Positions 1-12,804 are shown, counted from the stretch's first letter. The stretch is 64,000 nucleotides of DNA from Monarcha castaneiventris obscurior (GCA_026261815.1 JAMPIT010000174.1:11346001-11410000), one strand, 5' to 3'. Numbers and translations: made by a program. Notes: a model not told the origin generated them from the sequence alone.

Positions 1-1772
1 CACTATTGCCCACAGCCAGAAGTGGAATCTGTCAGTCTACATTGTTTTCAGATAAATTTATTCTTTAGCTCTATTCCATGATTTTATACAACAATCACAG
101 GCTGCCTTCTTGGATGTAAATACAAAGGAATAAATTTTAAAATCATAGTGTTATTATCAGATATGCTCAGCATCTCACCTGGAGGAAGGACACCCATGTT
201 TTTCCAGAGAGACAGCCAGCTGGGGTGGCTGTGTGCAGTGGTGGCTCTATCTCTTTCAGCTGGTGGTACTGTGAATGAATTCCTATGCCTGTGGTGACAT
301 GTCAGCAAAATGCTGCTGAGAAATTCTGGGCAAGAGTGAGATTTCAGAGATGAGAGGTCTATCTCTCCATTACAGGGTATGATTGCCAGCTGACCTGTAA
401 CCTGTATTCAACAGCCTGAATTGTGGCTCTCTCATGTCTGTCCCAAGTAATTCATAACCTCAGTTCTTAACGTGCTTGCATAACCTGTACATCTCCCAAT
501 GTTTTCTGTTTGGAATTCTGAGGTTCCTTTAGTTTAGGTTGTTTTGTCGGCTTTCTTTTTTTTTGCCATGGCATGACAAATGCCTCACAGGTGAGTACAA
601 GTGGAGATCGACGCATCTGCAAAACCCACAGAAGCCAAAACAATATTGTGCCAGCACAGAAAAGCATCTTCAATCCTCCCCTTAGGCATGAATTTGCTTA
701 GTGTAGCATATATCTCCACCATAACATATGTGGCCTGAAAAGATCTTTCATATCTAGGCTTTTTTTTTTATCGACTGCTGTAAAAGATGGTGTCTGAAGT
801 AATTTCTTGTATCTTTACTGGTGGATTTCTAAAACCAGTAAGAACCTAGAATTTAGCTCAATCCAGAAAACTTGAATTCAGCTTTTAGAAATGGGTTAGA
901 AGTTTTGCTTCATCTATTTATAATCAACCCATAGCTCTTTCTTTTGAAACAGCTGTATCCTGATTACACATTCAGTATGCTGTATTTTTAGTTTTTCTAC
1001 TGTTTTCACTAATTCATATAATTTTCCATATTGATTTTTTTTTTTTTTCAGTAAGATCACTTGGTGAATGGTTACAATGGATGCAAGTTTAGATTCATGA
1101 CCGGATTTTGAAAATTCTAAAGTTCAATGTTATTCTTTTTTTTTTTCCTGTCATGAACCACAGTGTCAGTTTGTGACAAGAAATGAAATCCACAAATAGA
1201 TTTACAGCTGGTTTCATGACAAATTCAGAATCTGGATACAGAGATCAGCTCATAACTTGTGAGACACCCACATTTTCTACATGTCTGTATTTTTACAGAT
1301 ACATCCAGACCTCTAGCTTTCTGCTGGTTATGTAGGAAACTTGGAAGTTCTGGTGATGTGGCAATGTTTGCTGCCAGGCAATATTTTTCCTGAGAGTTGG
1401 TATAACTATGGTTATATTTCTACTCTATGTGGAAAGATATAGCTTTTTCCATGCTCTTAATGTTCAAGCACCTGGTCTGCACACACGCAGACTTGCCCGT
1501 TTCCTTGGAATACGTGCAAGCATTCTCTTAGAAACTTTAACAAGAAAGTCAGAGTTCACTGTGTTGCTCCTCTACTCTTACCAGTCTACATATGGTCTGT
1601 GAAGTCCTGAAAGTGTCAGAACAAATTCCACCTTGCTTGGTCAGTTGGATTCATATCCACATCAGGACAAGAAACTATTGCATTATATTTTGTTTTAATT
1701 TTATTTTTAATCATGGTATTAGGGCAGGTTAATTCTGAGTTACAGAGCTTCTGCTTACAGGTGCATATGCTA

Positions 1773-1784
1773 ATGCATATGCAT
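1773..1784. promoter_or_regulatory. perfect POU-dimer (MORE) palindrome
   Basis: ATGCATATGCAT occurs exactly, inside a longer cluster of ATGC/ATAT units (1763-1792) that also contains ATGCTAAT, an octamer-like half. The 12-bp palindrome is the published MORE element bound by POU-factor dimers (Oct-1, Oct-6, Brn-2). There is no evidence of function here; the site lies deep in intron or flank. Confidence 0.3.
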
Positions 1785-2103
1785 ATGCTATGCTTTAGTC
1801 CTCGGGTTTTGACATCAAAGTTCTGGCAGGAGCTGCTTTGGTCTGTAGTATTGGAACAGTTTCATATGGATTCACTTGGGTCCAAAGATTGGATATTCTC
1901 ATCTGGTATTACACATGTGCCTGAATCTACAAGGTGTCATCTTGCTTTATTGAAATCTACAATGTTCATTTGAATAGGAACTCAGGTGAAGGCAATTTCC
2001 ATCACTGGAATTTTAAGGATCCAGAATATGGAAGACCTATGTTTCATTGCTTCCGTGCCCTTTGTTTTCTCAAATTATTTCCTGGATCTTAAGTGACCAT
2101 GCA

Positions 2104-2174
2104 TCCCCCCTACCCCAACCAAAAAAACCCCCAAAAAAACAAAACAAAATAAAACAAACCCAAAACCCCCCCCA
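2104..2174. repeat. A/C-rich low-complexity tract
   Basis: About 70 bp made almost only of A and C with runs of C up to eight and A up to seven. The minus strand carries several G runs separated by T-rich loops. Confidence 0.85.
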
Positions 2175-5100
2175 ATCCAGCCCATTGAGCAACTTTTAGA
2201 AACTCTTAGAAAGCTTAGACAACTTTTAAAATACTTGTCATAGGCAAGGTCTTGCTGTCAATTATTTATGATTCTTACGTAGGATATTTAGAGAAAAAAC
2301 TCCTCAGGCCTCAGCAGATGCAAGAGACAAAGCTCAGCTGAAGGTCATTACCCACCTTCATTTGGCCTGTCTCTGGGAGAAAGCAAATATCCCTTCACCC
2401 CCTCCAGCCCTTTTTCTGTAAACTCTTTACACAGTTTCTCAGGTGCTTGGCACTTTTTAAGGACTGCAATATCAACGCTGTCTGGGCTGCCCAGCCATTG
2501 AACTATGAAGAATAGAAATAGGAAATGAAAGTTTAAAATTCTAATATGAGCTGCTTTCTCTGAAATAGGGCACAGATTTTCCCATTACACAAAGCTATTG
2601 TTGTGGTTTGATTTCATTTTCATCTGTTAATCCTGTTTTAGCTGGTAGTTTCCTTGATGAGATGAAATGTTCTCTACTTGGAATGGGTGTTAATGGGTAC
2701 ATATGTCACATTTAGTAGTTTGAAATGTGGTGTTAATGCTGCCTCTGAGTGATTCTGTTAAACTGCCTGTTTTACAGGCTCTGGCATGAGCAAAAGTTTC
2801 AGTTTAACCATTCTAGAGAATAATATATAAATGAGTTGGAAAAGTTCTCAACTGCTTACAGTAATTATTTCAGATTCCAAGAAAGTGGATGGTAATGTTA
2901 TACCTGGTGTGGGACCAGGGGTTCCCAAGAAAAAATTGTAATGGTTAGATAGATACCATTTGTACTCTGTACTATTTACAGGAAGAAGAAAAAAATTAAA
3001 CAGAATGATGTTTGAACATGTATTCCCTTATGCCTTCCTGGAAAAGAATTGTTGTTTCAAGAAAATGAAGGTTAGCGCCCACTTTTTCATGCTATCTCTT
3101 CATATCTATTTTTTAAAACTATTGTTAGTATGGCAAAAATACGCTGTTTCTTATGCTTTGGCTTGTGGGCTCAGAAAATAAACTTTCAGGACCAAGGAAA
3201 ACATGTAAGTCACACCTTAGTATGAAGAAAATATCGTATCAAAATCAATAAGAGAGGGAAGCATGGAAGGCATATGCTTTCACTTAATTTTTCAGAAAAG
3301 TCTGTTTTCAACAGACAATAGAGAAGCTATTTTACAACCTAATATAAGGAAGAGATATCATTCACACAAGACCTATAACCGGGAACTGCTAAATCAGGCA
3401 GCAGCAAAATGGAAACAATCCAAGATTCTAAGCCAGTCCAGCCATTCTTCTACAGTGAATTGACTTTTTTTAAGACATAAATTTGAAAAAGTGGACTATG
3501 AAGTTTTATGGTTCATATGGAGAAAAGAACAGACTCAACCAGCACTTTCTCCTGGTGAATATATTTTAGATGCTCCCCTTTTCCAGTTTCTGTCTAGAAG
3601 CAGAAATACACTGTCAAAACGCATTGGAAATGGTGGTTCTGTTTGTGAACCAAACAGGAGAAGGGAAAAACACCTTCAAGTATGGACTCAGGATTAAGTT
3701 TCTGGAATTGGCCTCTGATTAATTGAAAAAAAATGTTGTTTATAACTGTCAGTCTTCTGAGAAACTCTGGGTGAGAAAAAAGGCTGAAAGCATCATGCTG
3801 AGTCTTCTCAAAGAGATGAAAGCCCATGGGAGAAGGTGAAAGCACCAATCTGCTGTGGGTAATTTTCTAATGAGCAACAGACTGGGCATCTCATACACAG
3901 TGTCTTTTGGCAGAAGCTTGGCTACCTTTCACTCTCAGTAGCCTTGTGTTTCAAGTGCTCTGAGCTCAAACTGCCCCAAATGCCAGTTTCCCTGTTTTTA
4001 TGAAGTGTTTGCTAGCACTGAAAGCAAGGGCTGCTCCAGCTTGCTCTGTAGGGCTCTGCCAGGTAACATTGTTTTTGGGGCCGCTTGTTGCATCTTATGT
4101 GAACTGGTGACAGAATGGGGATACATAAACAACTGGTGATCAAACATATCTACCTCAGGTCAGCTCAGATAGTTTATTTTCCTAATGCTCCCTCACACTG
4201 AACAGGACTTTAAGCCATGGTCTCACCCCTCTCAGCCACATCTGTATATTAGACATGGATTTGACCACACACTGAGGAGGGATATTGTGTGAAATTTCAA
4301 CGCAATCCTCTACAGAGAAGTTTACTGTTTGAGCTCAGTGACAGAAGAACAACACATTTCTTAAACTGTGCAGAAGTAATTTCTTTAACCCACGAAGCAA
4401 TTCTCATGAAATAATTTTCCATGTACTCTGTAGGGTTAGTCCAACCTACAGAATTTTGAAATAAGACTTTTGAAATAAGAGTTATCAAAGGAAGAATCTG
4501 AGCAATTTCCTGAAATTACATGTCAGCTCAAAATGGTGGAAGAGTAAATAGCAAGAATAGCCAAAGCAAAATGGGCCAGCTATTAGATTGAAACAAGGCT
4601 GAAAAGACAGCCTCATATTACTGCTATCTGCAGAGAGTGGGGACGAACTGTTCTTGTTTTGATAATAATCCTTGGAAATGGGTTATTTGTAGCAACATGA
4701 AGGCCCATTTAACTTGGAGATTAAGAAACTAGTGACATGAGTCATTAAACAGCTTTGGGCTGTAAATTATTTAAGTGTGAAGGAAATATCCTAAAATAAT
4801 GTAGGAAATTAAAACATGACATCGCCTATTAAATGTGTGAAAATGGATATAGACCAAGAGGGATAGCAAATAAGCAGGTGTTTGAAACCACAATCACATC
4901 CAATTCAGAAGATTTATAAACCCTAGGAATCAATTTCCTTTCACTTCATTGTTGCTAAAGCCAGTAAACAGAACTTAGTGATAAGGAAAATTCATGTCAA
5001 TTTTAATTTCTTGCAGCTAAGAGGCTAGAAATTACACAGTGCTGCCTCAGACCTGTGTCATGGATTCTACAGTGATGGTAATGTCTTGATGCATCCATCA

Positions 5101-5487
5101 TATCACATTTGTGTAGCTTTAACCTGTTATGCTGACTCTTAAGTGAATTTTTGTCAAAGTTATTTGTTCAAGGCAGTTTTAAGCAGGTGTGCTACCTTTT
5201 TAACTAAAGTGTTTTAAACTGGCATTCTTTAAGATATTTAAATTGATAGGTTTAATTGAGTAATTAATTCTGAAAAGGCTGATGTACAGTTTCGTATCTG
5301 TAGGTATTCTAGATAACAGTATCAGCTCTGAGAGTAGATCTTGCCCTGATCAGTAAAATCACTTGATATACAACTGCTAGGAACAAAGTTTCCTGTTAGG
5401 ATGTCCCAGAAAAGCTGTTATGTCATGATGGAAGATGTGTAACATAAAAGACTAAATGTTCTCTGTGAGATGCTATGGTGCTGCATT

Positions 5488-5528
5488 TTCCCCCCTCCCC
5501 CTCCCCCTGCCCCCCGCTTCCCCTGCCA
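5488..5528. repeat. C-rich tract, G-runs on the minus strand
   Basis: The tract is nearly pure C and T with five runs of four to six C. On the minus strand, the sense strand of PCLO, this gives five G runs separated by one to five bases, which satisfies the usual G-quadruplex pattern. Confidence 0.85.
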
Positions 5529-8500
5529 TTTTCAGGGACAAAAATAAATAATAACAGGTATATGTGTTAGAGGAGGTTTTAAGGGAATGTTGTGATTTTA
5601 AATTGCTAGAGGTTTGAGCTTGAAAAAACCTCTCCACTATTGAAAAATAGACAGAAATTGCTGTAGAATTATTATGTTGGAATTACCTTAAATTAACAGG
5701 TATGTTTGGATCTTTAACTGAAAGTCATGACAATTTCTCTAGATCTTTAATATTTGCTAACTAATTCAGGTCAGGGGTATAGCAGTTTTTTTATCTTGAC
5801 AGGTTGCTTGTTTGTTTGGTTGGGTTAATGTCAGCCAAATAGAAGAGAAGTTGCATATGGCATCCATCAACAAATGATATACAAGCAATAGCATATTGAC
5901 ATGTAGCTTCTCTTTCAAGAGTGTCTGTTGGAAAGAATAAAAAATGTAGAGGGCTACAATGATGTTGAGACTTAAATTCACTTAGTGAGCTGTTTATTAT
6001 TTAAATATTAATTTACTGTTCTTCAAAGGTCCTAGGAAGAATCAAAATAAATTTTTAGAAATTCTCTTATTTTGTCACAAAATAATGTTGTTTTTGCTGA
6101 CCATTGGATATTCTAATGTAATAAAGGAATTGATTTTTCATTGTACAATCATTGTCCTTTTGGGGGAAAAGCTGGAATGTTTTTCTCTGCAAATAAGGAC
6201 AAGCCCACCAAATTTTATACATTAAGCTACATCCATATCAGAGGTCCCTATAAAACTGTATCACTTAAAAATGAGCAGTTATGTAGACAAATGATGACTA
6301 TATGATTAACAATATCTTTTGTTTTTGTGCTCTGAACTTATTTCTGTGAAAACTACAATTTCTATTCTAGTGAGGCAGAGGTGGTGCACCTTTCTGCTTA
6401 ACAGAGATGTTGAAGTTTTTTTCTGCTCCTTGTCTTTCTTATTCACTTTATTGGAAGGTATTAAAACTAAAGCATGTTGTTTTTTCCTTTAAAACTATAA
6501 GCTAGGTTTGAAAAGACTTTTTGTATAAAATCAGTAAAAATTATATTGCAAATACACCTACTCTTTTATATTCATATATTCAGAGAACTGGCAATAATCA
6601 TTGGAACATCTCCAACTTTTCAAGTATCTGAAGAACTCTAAAATAATTTATTATATTTAAAACATAAGTGACCTGCCAAGAAAATTCCATATAATGAGAA
6701 GATCCTTCTGTGGGATAAATTTCTGACTGAAAAGGTGGTGGACTGATTCACACTGTATCTAAAACTGACTCATTTGGTGGATAAACTCTAATACACAGAT
6801 TTATGTTGAAAGGAATGTGCTTAATTTTATGTGAATGTGTAATTGGCAATGATTCATACATTGAACAAAACCTAAATCAAATTAACTCAAGCCTAGGCAC
6901 TGCTCTCTTCCTCTGACTTGGATCCCTCGCAGCTTCTGGCTTCAAAGAGTTGGCTCTGAAATGTTATTGTTCCTTTCTGAGGGATGTGATGGGAATGTGT
7001 AGCATGCAATTGGTTTCTCTAGAGATCACACTCTTATCTCTCATGGCCGACGACAAAATTATACTTCAGGGTTTATTTTTAATTAACTGCTGTAGCTGAA
7101 TGTTGGATTTTACAAAGGTTCTGAACAAAAACTAATTTTTTTTTGTTGCATCTTCACCTTAATTTTAAAGCAGATTTATTAAAATGTGTTTTTTACTCTT
7201 TGAAAGGAATATAGAAAGAGTTCAGTTCAAAAAAAACCTGATGAAAGACCTTTGCATTCACAAAATATGCTATTTATACTATAGGTGCTGGTTTTGTTTA
7301 CGATTTCCTTGTTACTTCTCAACTGACACACAATTAATACCTAACAAAATACACCCGATAGAAAAGGTCCTAAAAAACAGAAGTAGAGAAGGATTTCTTT
7401 TAGACATTCTGAGAATGACAGAGGGTTCTTGTCTTGTTTAGTTTGTTGTTTTTTCAAGAGCCAATTCAATTCAAGAGAAAAAAGTGAAGCTATTGAGAGA
7501 CTAGATTAAAGGAGGGCACTCTTTCTGAGGCTCATATTAGGCACATAAGGACTTCACAGCATAGAATCATTTCTATCACCGTTGTGTGCTTGGGCTGAAA
7601 AAAACCCAAACAGCTCCTCTAAAAGGTGCTGTTCTTTAATAAATGCACAGAGAAATAGCTGTGGTAAAAAAATAATAATAATGTTGTGGATTGTCTGTAT
7701 TGGCTTCCTTAGTAAAGGGCTTTGAGACATAGTGACAAAAACTACTAATTTGCCAAGATGACTTTCCAGTCTCTAAAACCAGCTCCTGACGTGTTCTTTT
7801 TCTAGGTGACAACAAAGTAATGGAGGTGGGTACCACACACATGCGTCATCTGTTTAGGAATGGACTTGGAAACTGATGCTTTAATATTCGTTGTTCACAA
7901 TAGTCTCAATTTTTAGAATTTTTGAAATGCAGGGGGAACCTCTCCTTCCTTTATCATCTCTTTATTCCACAAAGAAGCCCATAAGTTAGAAGCTGTTTTG
8001 AGTATCTTTGGTGCTTTTTCCATTAGAGGTCATAGATGCATCTCATTTTACTTTCATATTCCACAAAACTGCAGTGAAATCATCTTGCTTTTTATTCCTG
8101 CTGAAAGTCATGAGAGTCATTAACCTCAAAATAGTAACTACTGGCCCACCTCATATGAATAAATTTGGACAAACTAGCTTTGGTACAATAAGGAGAAGCC
8201 AAAACATCTCACAGGTCTGAAACCAGACTTGTAAACATTGTGTAGGTGAGCATGAATTGTGTTTTTCTGTCAGAAGTAAAAAGACGAAATTACCACATCT
8301 CTTCATAGTAATTCTAACCTTTTTTATATATTAGTGTGGATTCTTATTATTGTAATGTGGACTCTTATTCCCATAACTCTCTATGATGATTCCTATATTG
8401 CTGAGTCAAGTACATATCAATACTCATCCATTTTGCAATTTTAAAAGTAAAGAAGATAGAATAAGAGTTTGGTGGCACAGGTACTTGAAGGCAACAGATT

Positions 8501-8792
8501 CACTATTTCCTCATTATAAAACTGTATCTGTACCTTAATTCAACCTTATATCACAAGCAAAATGTTTTGCATGACCTGTCTATGTGAAAAGGCATCACCA
8601 TCAGGCTACGAGCCTTTGTGATAAAACTCTACAGACATGACACCTCAAAAGATCATAAGAGTTATTTAGATTTGAATGGTCTACACCCCAGGAATAGTAT
8701 ACAGCGTTCAGACATGATGTCTGAGCTCATACCATGACATTCCCTGGTTCTGCCTGAACTGAGTGTCTGGAGTTGAGCTGCAGAGTAAGACC

Positions 8793-8827
8793 ATGTGTAT
8801 GTGTGTGTGTGTGAGCGCACGCGTGTA
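8793..8827. repeat. TG microsatellite ending in CG-containing alternating sequence
   Basis: A run of alternating purine-pyrimidine (tgtgtgtgtg, then gcgcacgcgtgta) of about 35 bp, broken once by gag. Such sequence can adopt left-handed DNA. Confidence 0.85.
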
Positions 8828-10194
8828 AATACATGGATTTATGGAAGAATTCTGAAGGCTCTCCTAAGAAAAAGCTTGTCATTTCTAAATATAATGTTTA
8901 AAAATGCCTGTTACTTTTGCCCTGTTAATTAGTTGTTTTAACATTACACTAGTTCTCTGAATGACTTGCTGCCTTAAGGGTATATTGCCTGAAGTATCAC
9001 CCTCTCCTTCTCTCCTGCAGCCCTCTCAGCCAGCTTGTATTGTCCAATGTGTGCAATGGTGTTGACAGAAAAACCTTCAATGAATCTTGAGATGTTAGGA
9101 AGGGATTACAGCACAAGAGAACATCTGGGAGTTCAGTCAGTACATTTATTTGGATTATCCCTCAGATTCCATGGAAAGAAACAAGATGCCCCAGAAATCA
9201 AAAGAACAGTGGCAATTTGAACTGATTGAGATTCTGGCTCTTTATTTGTGATGAGGGAATAAATTGGTGATATGTGGTATTACAGGTGCCTACAAGTAGA
9301 AAATAATTTTTAAAGATACTGATAGGAAGATTATCAAGAGATTGAGCTATACATGGATCAAAACTCCTTTCCTTTCCACTGGTGGTTTGAAAAATTATCT
9401 GTACTAATGACTGTTGACATGATAACTATGTTGGAAGAGGAAACAGGAATTGTTATTGTCCCAATTACATTTTCAGAAACAAAAATGTGCAGTTTTACTC
9501 ACAGTACAAGAAATGTCTAATCATGCTTAAGCAGACCACCTTGGATGCATGCTTTTTATTAGGCAACAACATGAGCAAAGCTATATTATTTTTCAACAGA
9601 AGTACTCCAGTGGAATGAAAGTGCACACATTTGTTGTTTCATAATGCTTCTTAGCACAGTTTTCATTATGGATTTATGCGCTGATAGGTGGAAAAATCAA
9701 GCAGAGTTCTTGATTCATGTTAACATTTACAGCACTTAATGGAGGGGTAAAATAAATAATTAAATATCGCAATGAATTAGTTGACATGGCAAGAAGTATT
9801 TGGGATGTAGTTGGTTTCTTAACCATGTCTTTCTGCTCACCTCCTTCAGGCTTGACTGGTCCATCAGACATCACTTTCCTGAGGGCTAGTTGGCTTTGGT
9901 CTTTGTTGTCACTGGCTGGTGGAGGCAGATTGTCAGACTGAGTTCTTTGAATAGGGAGGACTCCTGCTATGCTGTGTCTGTGCTGCTTCCTGGCATGATT
10001 AGACTGACCGCTTTTATGTGCTGCTGTGGCAGTGTGGGTGAAATGGAAACCCAGAGTATGTATCCTCAGATGGAACCAGCTTAAATGTTATTCATGCAAA
10101 CAGAAGTGTTTTTTTTCTGTATTTAAGTAGTGTTTTCAAACACCAAAGAGACACCACATGCACAGCATTAAAGAGTATTAAAACTGGCTGTTTC

Positions 10195-10200
10195 TTTATT
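10195..10200 (-). terminator. candidate poly(A) signal AATAAA for the short isoform
   Basis: This is the first AATAAA met on the minus strand after the stop at 11229, about 1030 nt downstream. Some 30-50 nt further on, the minus strand reads GTGCATGTGGTGTCTCT and then TTGGTGTTT, a good GT/T-rich downstream element. The two together make a plausible cleavage site near 10175. Confidence 0.5.
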
Positions 10201-11032
10201 AATGATGGTGAAGACAAGGGAAATAATTTTCCCCCAGTTTTGCATTATACCATGGTGAGTTTATGGCATATTAACAGATCCTAAAGACAAACACAATGAC
10301 TCCACAGTCAGAGAGATTTAATTTGCCATCAACTAAACCCTCAGCTAGCAATCAGATAGTGGTCTGAAGTATTCTCTGGAGAGTAATCCTTTTGAATGGA
10401 ATAGTTTTAATTCATTAACCTATTTGAAGTTGTCAGATGAAATCTGTCTTGACCCTTAATCAATCCATGGCAAAAAATTACTTGAAAAATTGGACTGTGA
10501 CACCTGACTTAGCTCTCAACTCCCTTTGAGTCTGCTAACTTGACAATATTATTGAAATCTGTTGTTACTGGCTTTGTGTGTTTAATGGTTTTGCTCTTGC
10601 TATGTTCAATATTTTTGTTGTATTTCTGTTCTGCTCATCACTAGCACAATCTTATCTGAGATATAAAGAAGGTCACCTTATATTTCCTTTCAAAAAAAAA
10701 TAAAATAGATATTTACAGTCATGTTTCAAAAATAGAAATCTCAACCATGTAGTTAAAAAAGAGTTTAACTTCAAATCTTTTGTGTGTATAGTACTGTCCT
10801 TCATGATTACTGCTTATAGATACATCTTGTTATTAATGTGGTCTCAGTCTTGCGTGCAATTTGAAGAACTGGCAGTTGCATCTCTGCAGGTTTTGATTAT
10901 TTCATTGGTAGGTATTTAGTGACATCAAAACACAATGGACTCTGTGAGTCATGCACAACCATGGAACATCATGGACCATGAGTGAAGGGACTGATGGAGA
11001 AACAGCCAGTTTCACTGCAGTCTTTACAAATT

Positions 11033-11054
11033 AAAATAAATAAATAAATAAAAG
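11033..11054. repeat. AAAT simple repeat
   Basis: About five AAAT units, located inside the probable short-isoform 3' UTR. Confidence 0.85.
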
Positions 11055-11228
11055 ACTTCTAAATACAAGAGTATATTGTAATTATATGTATTCACACACA
11101 GGCACACAAAGAAAGACATTGAACAGAGTGAGCACAGTGTGCCAAGAACAGAAAAAAAAGTAGCCAAAAAGGGAAGGACAGCAGGGAAAAAGGCAACAGA
11201 TGAACATTAAGCTGCCATGCTGAGGAAT

Positions 11229-11440
11229 TTATTTGCGTCTTTTACTTGGTTGAAGGCGAAGCTGTTGCACAGCTGCTTCAGCAGCGGCGATGGCTGCCCC
11301 AGCGTCTTCAAGGTGAGTTTGAGTGACGCTGGTTTTGCTTTGGCTGCGAGATGGACCGTGAGAGCGGAGGTGTCCTTCTGAAGAAGATTTGGAGCTCCCT
11401 GGACTGCTGTGGGATTTCTCAATGGTGGGCACCTGCATGT
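11229..11440 (-). CDS. PCLO: PCLO exon: Ser-rich tail; alternative C-terminus with stop
   Basis: Acceptor tttcctggtag precedes ACATGCAGG. The exon encodes a Ser-rich stretch ([14 protein letters not shown]...) and then the alanine-rich helix [20 protein letters not shown]. Two ends are possible. If splicing occurs at 11246 (CCA A|GTAAAAG), the exon is 195 nt and continues toward C2B in the long isoform. If the donor is ignored, the frame adds SKRRK and stops at TAA (11229-11231), giving a short isoform without C2B. Short Piccolo forms lacking C2B are known in mammals; I believe, but cannot verify, that they use the same tail. An overlapping frame over 11207-11422 is a shadow of this exon. Confidence 0.93.
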
Positions 11441-12623
11441 CTACCAGGAAAATGAAGAAGCACAACTCTTGCATTTATTAAAATCAAACAATTCCATTCT
11501 CTTTCTCTTGACTGGTCTTTCTAGCTGAATTCCAGAACAAGGAATAAAGATTAAGCTATGTCATTCTATCAGGATATATCATGATTAGGAAACCCTTATG
11601 AAGGATCATTTTCTACTTCCCCACTGTTCCCTGGCCCAGGGAATAATTTATTCAGTATTGGTTTTTTATCATCTGTGAATTAGATCTCCTGTGTTGGCTC
11701 AAACTGGTGGAATGATGCCGTAGTGTTTTCCACTTTCTATTCTCTAGTAAACCAAGGCTAACCAGCATCAACTACACCAGTACCAAACACTTAGTGTCAG
11801 TTTATCCTAAATAATGCTGCCATGAAAATCACAGCCTAATTTACAATAGCTCCTATACTTACCTCTAATTTAGACAGACATCTTATATAGGCACCAATCC
11901 CTGGCAAAATGTTACACAGAGAAATAGAGAGGAGATGGAGCAGAGTCTTGTCCCTCTGGGGCTCTCATCTGGGTTGTAGATGGAATGGTTTTTGCTTTCA
12001 TATGACATAGAATGTGCTTTAAGAGAGCACCTGTCCACTGACTATTTAGTATAAAAAAAAGAATTAGAGATAAATTTCTTGGAGCAGGAGACACTAAGAT
12101 CAATCTGCTTTTGTACACACTAATGTAAATCTACTATATCAGCTCCAATGTTTTCCAATATAACTGAGATATGCAACAATCCATTATTATTGGCTGGAAA
12201 TGCATATTCATTATTGCAGCATAATAGTTGTTCTATAAAACATTAATGTGGAATTTTCAGATGAAAAAATTCCATAGGATATTTAAGGAACTAGAAAAAT
12301 AGAAAGCTAAATAGGTATTGCGTTTGCCCAAGACTACCAAGAAAATGAAAAGGGCACAGAATCTACAGCAGATGTGCAAAGAACGTAGGGTCTGTAAGCT
12401 GCTGTTTTAAGGACACAATATCTGAGTAAGCTGGCTGGAAAGATTGACACAATTTTAGCCTTGTCTCCAATGAATTAATCACAGAGATAAATGGAATTTT
12501 AACAAAAAATGTATACAAACTTCATAGCAGTATCTTTATTTTTCTGTTGGAACTTACACATAGCAAAGGTTTTCCCATCATCTGGGAAAATATTTCATAT
12601 CAGGTGCACCAAGTCATTCCTAC
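11441..12623 (-). other. PCLO intron between tail exons
   Basis: A GT-AG intron of 1183 bp. It is AT-rich with no recognisable repeat, RNA or extra exon. Confidence 0.85.
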
Positions 12624-12804
12624 CCTTGGAGGGGTCCGGGAAGATTCCATGACTTCTGCTCTTGATGACAGATGGTTTTGGAGATTGCTGGCTACTCTGT
12701 CCAGAATGAGATTTCCCATGATCAATGTTTTCACTCTGTTCTTTAAGAGGATACCACCGAGGAGTGTTGTCAAGCTGAGAGATGCTGGATAACTCGATCA
12801 ATAC
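12624..12804 (-). CDS. PCLO: PCLO exon: end of C2A and start of the Ser/Gln-rich tail
   Basis: This 181-nt exon has acceptor tacttgtag and donor GTAGGAAT. It encodes [20 protein letters not shown], the last C2A strand, then a low-complexity tail with [20 protein letters not shown] and FPDPSK. The RWYPL motif marks the C-terminal edge of C2 folds in this family. It ends one base into a codon (G|AC gives Asp with the next exon). Confidence 0.95.

Larger units (their letters stand above)
1..10175. other. PCLO intron (long isoform) or downstream flank; no gene seen
   Basis: I searched this AT-rich stretch on both strands. All open frames are short (under about 90 codons) and resemble nothing I know. 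In particular I looked for the C2B exons of long Piccolo on the minus strand and did not find them. It contains an A/C-rich tract at 2104-2174, a C-rich tract at 5488-5528, a TG/CG alternating tract at 8793-8827 and a POU-dimer palindrome at 1773-1784, all listed separately. Confidence 0.7.
10176..11228 (-). other. PCLO: probable 3' UTR of the short PCLO isoform
   Basis: If the donor at 11245 is not used, transcription continues into this stretch. It is AT-rich, has no extended coding frame in phase, contains an AAAT simple repeat at 11033-11054, and is bounded by the first AATAAA reached on the minus strand. The same bases are intron in the long isoform. The extent is inferred from the poly(A) signal alone. 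Confidence 0.45.

Noticed and set aside
7561..7590. catagaatcatttctatcac as a CR1 antisense tail
   Set aside because: The sequence that should follow in CR1 is absent; a chance match.
1..11228. C2B exons of long Piccolo
   Set aside because: Searched for on the minus strand by remembered protein motifs (such as GEIKIALKKEMK and YKFKSPDHLPDLYVK); nothing similar is present.
11207..11422. 71-codon frame overlapping the last PCLO exon
   Set aside because: It is a frame-shifted shadow of the real exon, whose frame matches the Piccolo tail.
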